Shown piece by piece: positions 1 to 5,089 of a stretch of 5,089 nt of DNA. The translations under genes were made by a program, and so were the position numbers. How positions within the stretch are numbered: position 1 is the stretch's first letter; each line of letters begins with the position of its first letter. The stretch is from Trueperaceae bacterium (lineage in GTDB: Bacteria; Deinococcota; Deinococci; Deinococcales; Trueperaceae), in assembly GCA_007122815.1 (NCBI GenBank), contig SKSV01000333.1, positions 1-5,089 of the forward strand, given 5' to 3'. The notes under the pieces are model-generated. The model worked only from the letters and a program-made list of their open reading frames with translations. It had not been told where the DNA came from and did not search any database.

Positions 1-955
1 AGAGCGCCCACGGGAACACCCCGCACCCGAGCGCCCGGTTCGAGCGCGGACAATGCACCACCACGCAACCCGAACGCGCCACCAGACGCACGTCCTCCTC
101 GTCGACCTCCACCATGTGCACCAGGCTCGGCCGGGCCGCGAGCACGCCGAGGTCGTGCAGGTAACGCAGAGGGCTGACGCCCGGCGCACGCCAAGCGCTC
201 AACGCACCCGCCAACGCCTCCCGAAGTGCCCCAGTGCCGCGCATGAAGAGCTCGGCCTCGCCCCGCGACTCCGCCACGTGGATCTGCATCGGCAGGCGCA
301 ACTCACGCGCCAACACGGCGAGGCCGCGCAGCAGCGGCGCGCTGACGCTGTGCGGAGCGTGCGGCGCTAGACCCACGCGCATACCGTGTGGGCGCTGCCA
401 CGAGAGGAAGCGCTGCAGGCGCTCGCGCTCGCGCCCCAGGATCGTCTCGGCGTCGCCAGGGTCAGGCCCGATCACCTCCCAGAAGGCCACCCCCTCCAGG
501 TCGCTGGCGCCCAGCCAGCGCGCCATCACACGCTCATCGGTCACCACGTCACCGAAGCGTTCGACGCCTGCTCCTTTCAGCGCCGCGAGTCCGCGCTCGG
601 CTGCGGCGAGACCCCGACCGCCGGCGCGCGAGCGCGCGATTACCGCCTGCACGAAGCCCTCGTAGCTCCCGGGCGTCAGCGGCATGTCGCTCAGGTCCAG
701 GTGCGTGTGAGCGTTGACCGGTGGCGGCGCCAGCACGCGCCGGTGCGCCGCGGGAAGGGCGTCCGGGAAGCGCTCGCGCAAGCGTTCGAGCGACTCCACG
801 GCTATCACCGTGCGCCCGCCGTCGGGCCTGCGCTGCACCACCACACCGGCGTCTTGCTGGGCAGCTCCGATGCCCCCGTAGACGACGTCAGCGCTCCACA
901 GCTCGCGTCCGAGGCTGCCCGGCTCCCCGGAGCCCGGCGGCGAACCCGTTGCCAC
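1..955 (-). CDS. mqnX: Aminodeoxyfutalosine deaminase (amidohydrolase family), partial, C-terminus beyond the left edge
   Basis: My translation of the minus strand from the GTG at 955-953 gives 318 codons with no stop before the window edge. The start is chosen because AGGGAG lies 6 bases upstream (967-962) and no in-frame ATG, GTG or TTG lies between it and the mqnC stop. Amidohydrolase motifs appear in order: VNAHTHLDLS with the metal-binding HxH pair H83/H85; LAPHAPHSVS at 196-205; QIHVAES with H226 and E229; a histidine at H280 in SLVHMVE; and HCPRSN at 301-306. This set belongs to the chlorohydrolase/aminofutalosine deaminase branch. The final metal-binding Asp expected after strand 8 lies outside the window. 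The family (EC 3.5.4.40, cytosolic) deaminates 6-amino-6-deoxyfutalosine to futalosine. The adjacent mqnC supports that substrate over other purine-like amines, but the exact substrate is inferred. The first ~17 residues are a Gly/Pro-rich extension before the family-like ELWSADVVYGG. It is probably co-transcribed with mqnC, 23 bases upstream. Confidence 0.85.
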   Translation of the reverse strand, partial: MATGSPPGSGEPGSLGRELWSADVVYGGIGAAQQDAGVVVQRRPDGGRTVIAVESLERLRERFPDALPAAHRRVLAPPPVNAHTHLDLSDMPLTPGSYEGFVQAVIARSRAGGRGLAAAERGLAALKGAGVERFGDVVTDERVMARWLGASDLEGVAFWEVIGPDPGDAETILGRERERLQRFLSWQRPHGMRVGLAPHAPHSVSAPLLRGLAVLARELRLPMQIHVAESRGEAELFMRGTGALREALAGALSAWRAPGVSPLRYLHDLGVLAARPSLVHMVEVDEEDVRLVARSGCVVVHCPRSNRALGCGVFPWAL

Positions 956-961
956 GCCGCG

Positions 962-967
962 CTCCCT
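962..967 (-). promoter_or_regulatory. Ribosome binding site of the deaminase gene
   Basis: AGGGAG on the minus strand, followed by 6 bases (CGCGGC) and then GTG at 955. It lies in the 23-base gap after the mqnC stop codon. It decides the GTG start of the deaminase, and contrasts with the two divergent genes in this window, which have no such motif. Confidence 0.75.
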
Positions 968-978
968 AGCTCGCCGGC

Positions 979-2145
979 TCAGGCGCTCGCCGCGCCAGCG
1001 GCGCCGGCGACCGGACTCGCTGGCTGAGGCCCGGGATCGGGACCCAGGAGTGCGCTCACGTCCGGCACGCGGACGATGCGGTAAAGGCTGTCACGCTGCC
1101 TCGGCTCGAAGCCGGCGTCGACGATCTGACGCACCAGCTCACGCTCGGGTGTGGCGCGGTTGCGCGCACCCGCCTGCGAGACCACGTTCTCTTCCAGCAT
1201 GGTGCTCCCGAAATCGTTGCAGCCGGCGAAGAGCGCTGTCTGAGCGACCTTGTAGCCCATGGTCGGCCACGACGCCTGATGGTTGACGACGTTGTCCAGG
1301 ATCAGGCGCGCCGCGGCGACGTTCTGGAGGTACTCGAAGGCGCCGGCTCCAGGCGCGCGGCCCTCGATGCGCACGCCCCTGGTCTGCAGCGTCCAGCTGA
1401 TGAACGCCGAGAAGCCGTTGCCGTGACTCGCCAGGGCACGGTCCTGGGCGTCACGCAAGCGCAGCAGGCTCGCCACCCGCTGCGCTCTCGTCTCCCCGAA
1501 GCCGATCACCATCGTCGCGGTCGTGTACAAGCCGAGCGCCTGTGCCTCAGCCATTACGTCGATCCACTCGCCCGCCGCGATGCGCGCGGGCGACACGTGG
1601 CGAGCATGCCTGACCTCGTCGACGAGCATCTCGCCACCACCGCCCGGCAACCCATCGAGACCCGCCGACTGGAGCTCCCTCAGGACCTCCCGGGTGGACA
1701 TGCCCGTCAGCTTGGACATGCCTTTGATCTCCTCAGGGCTGAAGGCCTCGACCCGAATCGAAGCATGGCGCTCGCGCAGATGAGCGAGCAGGTCGAGGTA
1801 CCACTCGAAGGGCAGGTAGGGGTTGACGCCACCTTGCATCAGGATGCGTGTGCCCCCGACCGCTTCGAGCTCGCGCACCTTCTCGGAGATCGCCGCGAAG
1901 CTGAGCGTGTAGGAGTCTTCCTGGCGGCGCGTGCGGTAGAAGCCGCAGAAGGAGCAGCCTACGTTGCAGACGTTCGAGTAGTTGATGTTCCGATCGATCA
2001 GGTAAGTCACCACCGTAGCGTCCGTAGCTGCCAGGCGCGCTTCGTGCGCCGCTCCCGCCAGCTCGAAGAGGGGACGACCGTAGAGCGCCACGGCCTCGTC
2101 CGCCGAGAGGCGTTGCGCTTGGGCGGACAGTGCCGAGTCGCTCAT
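979..2145 (-). CDS. mqnC: Cyclic dehypoxanthine futalosine synthase, radical SAM enzyme MqnC
   Basis: A complete 388-residue protein of normal family length. The radical SAM cluster motif CxxxCxxC is CNVGCSFC (C60, C64, C67), followed by GFYRTRR and a Tyr-containing stretch as is typical of MqnC rather than MqnE. Other family signatures are ILMQGGVNPYLPFEWYLDLL (101-120), LPGGGGEML (166-174), TTATMVIGFGE (208-218), LDNVVNHQASWPTMGYK (283-299) and NDFGSTMLEENVVSQAG (310-326). The enzyme uses S-adenosylmethionine and a 4Fe-4S cluster to cyclise dehypoxanthine futalosine to its cyclic form (EC 1.21.98.1) in the cytosolic futalosine route to menaquinone. ATG 2145 is preferred over the TTG at 2148 because a TAGACT hexamer lies 7 bases before it and there is no Shine-Dalgarno sequence, so translation is probably leaderless. 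The last ~19 residues are a Pro/Gly/Ala-rich tail of no evident function. It is the first gene of a probable two-gene (or longer) unit with the downstream deaminase. Confidence 0.95.
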   Translation of the reverse strand: MSDSALSAQAQRLSADEAVALYGRPLFELAGAAHEARLAATDATVVTYLIDRNINYSNVCNVGCSFCGFYRTRRQEDSYTLSFAAISEKVRELEAVGGTRILMQGGVNPYLPFEWYLDLLAHLRERHASIRVEAFSPEEIKGMSKLTGMSTREVLRELQSAGLDGLPGGGGEMLVDEVRHARHVSPARIAAGEWIDVMAEAQALGLYTTATMVIGFGETRAQRVASLLRLRDAQDRALASHGNGFSAFISWTLQTRGVRIEGRAPGAGAFEYLQNVAAARLILDNVVNHQASWPTMGYKVAQTALFAGCNDFGSTMLEENVVSQAGARNRATPERELVRQIVDAGFEPRQRDSLYRIVRVPDVSALLGPDPGPQPASPVAGAAGAASA

Positions 2146-2152
2146 CAAGCCG

Positions 2153-2158
2153 AGTCTA
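2153..2158 (-). promoter_or_regulatory. Putative -10 element of the mqnC promoter (leaderless)
   Basis: TAGACT on the minus strand, which fits TAnnnT and matches the TATAAT consensus at 4 of 6 positions. Seven bases separate it from ATG 2145, which would put the transcription start at or next to the start codon. No good -35 hexamer is seen at 16-19 bases upstream. The support is the spacing, the lack of a ribosome binding site, and the same arrangement on the divergent gene. Confidence 0.5.
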
Positions 2159-2200
2159 TCAACCTGGGGCGGCGCCTAGGGTCGCCGGAAATGAGGCGTC

Positions 2201-2229
2201 CTGGACAGGTCCCTTGAACTGTGTACCAG
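2201..2229. repeat. Imperfect inverted repeat in the divergent promoter region
   Basis: The left arm CTGGACAG (2201-2208) pairs with a right arm made of CTGT (2219-2222) and CCAG (2226-2229), with a 3-base GTA bulge in the right arm and a 10-base loop. It lies just upstream of the putative plus-strand promoter, so it could be an operator for the ATPase gene. With only 8 paired bases and a bulge, chance is a real alternative. Confidence 0.25.
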
Positions 2230-2245
2230 CTTACGGTGTGCGGCG

Positions 2246-2251
2246 TAGAAT
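2246..2251 (+). promoter_or_regulatory. Putative -10 element of the ATPase gene promoter (leaderless)
   Basis: TAGAAT matches TATAAT at 5 of 6 positions and lies 7 bases before ATG 2259, so transcription would start at or next to the start codon. The hexamer overlaps the alternative in-frame ATG at 2250, which argues against that earlier start. The best -35-like match at a normal distance is TGTACC (2222-2227, 18-base spacer) and is weak. TTGAAC at 2214-2219 looks better but is 26 bases away. Confidence 0.55.
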
Positions 2252-2258
2252 GGCTACG

Positions 2259-5089
2259 ATGCCGCCTCCGGCCGACACACCCGACTCAATCAGCCCTTGG
2301 CGCGGAGTGTTCGAGCGCGTGCGCCGGGTGGCCGCCAACGAGCGCGACGGACACGGCGTGATCGGCAGCATCAACTGGTTGCGCTTTCACATGGAGAGCC
2401 GCGGAGCCAACCCGAACGTGGTGCGCAACATCATCTACCGCGACAAGGGCAAGCTGCACGACAAACGTGTGCTGTTCGAGATCCTGAACGACCTCTGGAC
2501 CAGTCGCAACGAGCAGCCGCTCCAGGTGCCCGAGCTGCAGGCCCTGCTCTCGCCCGGCAGCGGTCAGGACCAGGAGGTCTTGCAGCTCCTGGGCCGCGAG
2601 AAGCGCCGCGCCTACCGTGCGTTCGTCCAGGGCGTGCGCGGTGGGTCGTACCCCAAGCTGGTCATCACCGGGCGCCCGGGCTCGGGCAAGACACTGCTCT
2701 CGGATTACATCCAACAGGCGCTCGAGACGCCGCCGATGGCGGCGGATCGCGTGGTGCGGCTGGAGTTCCTAGGCACCGACGTCGCCACCGCGTTGGAGCG
2801 CTTGGGCAGCGCCTTGGGAGTTCCGCTCGAATCGCTCGAGGCGCGGCTCGTCAAGGTCGGTACCTCGAGCGCCTTCGCCGTGCAGGCGGACGCCCAGGCC
2901 GACGTCGCGCGCTTGCTGCTCGATGCCGCACGGCACTTCGAGGGCTCGCAGGTCCTGCTCCTGCACGTCTCGCAGTCGCTCGGCGGTCAGGACACCTTGG
3001 CTCATACGGCGCTGCGGCTGAACACCCCGGACGTGCCGAGAGTATCGGCATCGGAATGGCTTTGGCTGTCGCTCTTCGAGCCGCTCTCTCGCATGGCTTC
3101 ATGCTCGGTGCTCGTCTCGATGACCGACCTCCCCGCACGAGCGGCGCAGAGGCTCGGGCCGTTCGAGGGGCCGATGAAGCTCACACCTCCCACCACGGCC
3201 GAGGCGCGGCGCTTCGTGCGCGCCAGGCTGCCGGGCGCCTCGCCCGCCGACCAAGAGGAGATCGTGCAGCGCGCCGGACGCTCCTTCGAGGAGCTGCGCA
3301 CGCTGACCTTGCTCGCCGAGATCCGCGGGCCCGACGCCGATGCCGCCGAGCACGTGAGCGACCAGTCGATCACCCAGCTCTCGCACCTCGTCGCGACCTG
3401 CTCCGATGCCCGCCTGCGTGGCTTCCTCACCAGCTTGGCGGTGCTCTCGCTACCGGAGTTCCCGCAGTTCGCAGCCGAAGCGCTCGCGGCCCTGAGGCCC
3501 ACCGAGCAGCGTGAACTGAACCAGCTCGAGAGCGCCTTCCTAGACCCCGTGCCCGGAAAACGCTCGCTCTACCGCTGCTTCTCCCGTCGGCTCGCGAAAG
3601 GGCTCCGGGAGACGCTCGCCGAACGAGACCCGCAGAGCTACCGCGAGCAGCACGCCGAAGCGGCGCTGTGGCATCGGCGTGCTGCGCACGACGACGCGAC
3701 CGGAGAGGCTGCCAGGCGCTACCTCAGCCACCTGTTCGAAGCGCGGGACTGGGACGCGCTCGGCGCCTGGATGGCCGAGCACCGCACCCAACAGTCGCTC
3801 GTTCGGCGCGTCTGGGTGGCCGCCAGCGCCGAGCTTCCCGAAGGGCCAGAGCTTCGACGCCTGGCGCTCCAGGTCGCGAGGCACTACGTGGCGCGCGGGA
3901 GCTACCAACACCGCGATGCCCGTGACGCTTTCGCGGTGCTGTCGACGTCGGAAGACACCGACGTGCGCGTGTGGACCGCCCTACAGCGCGTCGAGGGTTT
4001 GGTACTCCAGGGGCACCTGGACCAGGCCGAGGCGCTGCTGAGCTCGTTGGCCCAACCTGGCGCCGCACGCCTGCAAGCCGAGGCGGCGCTGGCTCGCGCG
4101 AGCATCGCGCGCTGGCGCGGATCGCTGAGCGAAGCCGAACGCCTGGTGACCGCGGAGGTCAACGCGAGCTTGCGCCGCGCGAGCGACGACCCCGAGACGC
4201 TCCGGACGCGCGTGCGCGCGCGCATGTGGAGCGGTCTGATCGCCAAGGACCGCGGTGAGCTCTCGAACGCCCTCGCCTGCTTCGAGCTCGACCAGGAGGC
4301 CGACGACCTCATGGCCGCCCGCATCGCCTTCCAACGGGGTGACGTGCTGATGCGACTGGGGCGCTTCGATGCGGCGCTCGCGGCGTTCGACACCGCCGTG
4401 GAGTTGGCCCAGCGTTCCGAGGCGCTCGTGGCGGAGCAGACGCGATACCTGACGCGTCGCGCCACCCTGCGCCGCCGGCGTGGCGAGCTCGAGGCTGCCG
4501 CAGCGGACTTCGCTGCGGCCAGGGACGTGCTCCAGGGGGTCGGGTCTGCTGCGGCCGAGGCCCAGGACGAACTCGCTGACGAGACTGAGCACGGCTTCTG
4601 GGCCGCCCGCGTCGACGACGAAGCCAGCCTCAACCTGCTCGCGCTCGGTCGCTACGACGAGGCGCTCCAGCTACTCGAGCGCAACGTCCAACGCTTCCGG
4701 CGCCACGCGCGCGCTCAGGGCGTCGACGGCGCTTACCGCGTGTTGCGCAGCACCGTGCACCTGAGCGTGGCGTACGGATGCCGCGGCGCTCGGCAACCGC
4801 TGAGACGGCCGTTCGCCATCGGCCCGGCGCTGTCGCGTGACGACCTCGATCTGGTACACGCCCGCGCCTTGGCGGAGCACGTCATCGCGTGCGTGGAGTC
4901 GGCCGGCGATGGCCTGCGCCTGGGTGCGCTGTACCGCGACGCTCTGCTCTCGGCGAACCTATTCGCCCGCGACGGCGAGACCTCGCTAGAACTCGCGTTG
5001 CGTGCCCTCACCTCCTCCAGGTACCCGTACCAGCGTGCTCAGGCGCACTCCCACGCGGCGGTCGGCGCGCTGCGCTGCGGCGACGCGGC
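2259..5089 (+). CDS. Large STAND-type P-loop ATPase with helical/TPR-like repeats, partial, C-terminus beyond the right edge
   Basis: From ATG 2259 the frame is open to the right edge, giving 943 complete codons. Residues 1-~95 are a charged, mostly helical segment that I do not recognise; its core at about 35-80 has SINWLRFHMESRG and VLFEILNDLW. An NTPase module follows, with Walker A GRPGSGKT at 138-145 (Lys144; bases 2670-2693). The expected Walker B strand reads QVLLLHVSQS (231-240), with His236 where an Asp is usual. SVLVSMTDLP (283-292) fits a sensor-1 strand, and KLTPPTTAEARRFVRARL (307-324) fits the start of the lid. Residues ~380-450 (SLAVLSLPEFP, then LESAFLDPVPGKRSLYR) resemble the winged-helix segment of MalT-like STAND proteins. 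From ~460 the chain is all helical. The clearest TPR-like units are near 650-680, 684-716 (FQRGDVLMRLGRFDAALAAF), 724-758 and 781-812. Such proteins use ATP-driven switching for sensing or transcription control. Ligand, output domain and partners are not visible. No signal peptide or membrane segment is seen. It is transcribed divergently from mqnC, with no evident functional link. Confidence 0.85.
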   Translation, partial: MPPPADTPDSISPWRGVFERVRRVAANERDGHGVIGSINWLRFHMESRGANPNVVRNIIYRDKGKLHDKRVLFEILNDLWTSRNEQPLQVPELQALLSPGSGQDQEVLQLLGREKRRAYRAFVQGVRGGSYPKLVITGRPGSGKTLLSDYIQQALETPPMAADRVVRLEFLGTDVATALERLGSALGVPLESLEARLVKVGTSSAFAVQADAQADVARLLLDAARHFEGSQVLLLHVSQSLGGQDTLAHTALRLNTPDVPRVSASEWLWLSLFEPLSRMASCSVLVSMTDLPARAAQRLGPFEGPMKLTPPTTAEARRFVRARLPGASPADQEEIVQRAGRSFEELRTLTLLAEIRGPDADAAEHVSDQSITQLSHLVATCSDARLRGFLTSLAVLSLPEFPQFAAEALAALRPTEQRELNQLESAFLDPVPGKRSLYRCFSRRLAKGLRETLAERDPQSYREQHAEAALWHRRAAHDDATGEAARRYLSHLFEARDWDALGAWMAEHRTQQSLVRRVWVAASAELPEGPELRRLALQVARHYVARGSYQHRDARDAFAVLSTSEDTDVRVWTALQRVEGLVLQGHLDQAEALLSSLAQPGAARLQAEAALARASIARWRGSLSEAERLVTAEVNASLRRASDDPETLRTRVRARMWSGLIAKDRGELSNALACFELDQEADDLMAARIAFQRGDVLMRLGRFDAALAAFDTAVELAQRSEALVAEQTRYLTRRATLRRRRGELEAAAADFAAARDVLQGVGSAAAEAQDELADETEHGFWAARVDDEASLNLLALGRYDEALQLLERNVQRFRRHARAQGVDGAYRVLRSTVHLSVAYGCRGARQPLRRPFAIGPALSRDDLDLVHARALAEHVIACVESAGDGLRLGALYRDALLSANLFARDGETSLELALRALTSSRYPYQRAQAHSHAAVGALRCGDA

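Noticed and set aside
956..978. Terminator between mqnC and the deaminase
   Set aside because: The 23-base gap holds a ribosome binding site and no stem-loop with a T tract, which fits continuous transcription.
53..1027. Several overlapping plus-strand open frames opposite the deaminase
   Set aside because: Their translations are Arg/Ala/Pro/His-rich with no family motifs, while the minus strand in the same stretch encodes a continuous amidohydrolase with all visible catalytic motifs.
1279..2217. A 312-codon plus-strand open frame opposite mqnC
   Set aside because: It is antisense to a textbook MqnC, has no recognisable domain and crosses the promoter region. It is a high-GC shadow.
2214..2219. 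TTGAAC as a -35 box for the plus-strand gene
   Set aside because: The spacer to TAGAAT is 26 bases, too long for a sigma-70 type promoter, and no good -10 hexamer lies 16-19 bases downstream.
2250..2252. Earlier in-frame ATG as start of the ATPase gene
   Set aside because: It overlaps the TAGAAT hexamer and has no Shine-Dalgarno sequence, whereas ATG 2259 has the same 7-base spacing seen for mqnC. It would add only three residues.
2297..3514. A 405-codon plus-strand open frame and several minus-strand frames over the ATPase gene
   Set aside because: They are low-complexity Arg/Ala/Gly translations. The overlapping frame from 2259 carries the P-loop and stays open to the window end.

Overview
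The window is a high-GC bacterial segment with three protein genes, two of which run off its edges. On the minus strand, reading leftwards from about 2150, are two menaquinone (futalosine pathway) genes: mqnC, a radical SAM cyclase, complete at 2145-979, followed after 23 bases by an amidohydrolase-family aminofutalosine deaminase (955 to beyond base 1, 318 residues visible). On the plus strand, diverging from mqnC, is one very long gene that starts at 2259 and is still open at 5089. It encodes at least 943 residues of a P-loop signalling ATPase of the STAND/MalT type with a helical, TPR-like repeat region.

The two minus-strand genes fit one metabolic unit. The deaminase would convert aminodeoxyfutalosine to futalosine. 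After removal of hypoxanthine by a hydrolase not seen here, MqnC would cyclise the dehypoxanthine futalosine. The plus-strand ATPase has no visible functional tie to menaquinone. It shares only the roughly 110-base divergent promoter region (2146-2258). Its layout is an unrecognised charged N-terminal segment, an NTPase module, a winged-helix-like segment, then helical repeats. That is how regulators or sensor ATPases of the STAND class are built, but the ligand and output are unknown and the C-terminus is outside the window.

The promoter region has an instructive pattern. Both divergent genes lack a Shine-Dalgarno sequence, and each has a TAnnnT -10-like hexamer exactly 7 bases before an ATG (TAGACT for mqnC, TAGAAT for the ATPase gene). 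This geometry fits leaderless transcripts starting at the ATG. By contrast the internal operon gene (the deaminase) has a clear AGGGAG ribosome binding site in front of a GTG start. High GC, the futalosine pathway with a separate deaminase, and apparent leaderless promoters together suggest Deinococcota (Deinococcus/Truepera-like). Actinobacteria or another high-GC phylum cannot be excluded from this sequence alone.

No tRNA, rRNA, CRISPR array, insertion sequence or convincing terminator was seen. Many other long open frames exist because of the high GC, and all are read as shadows of the three genes.
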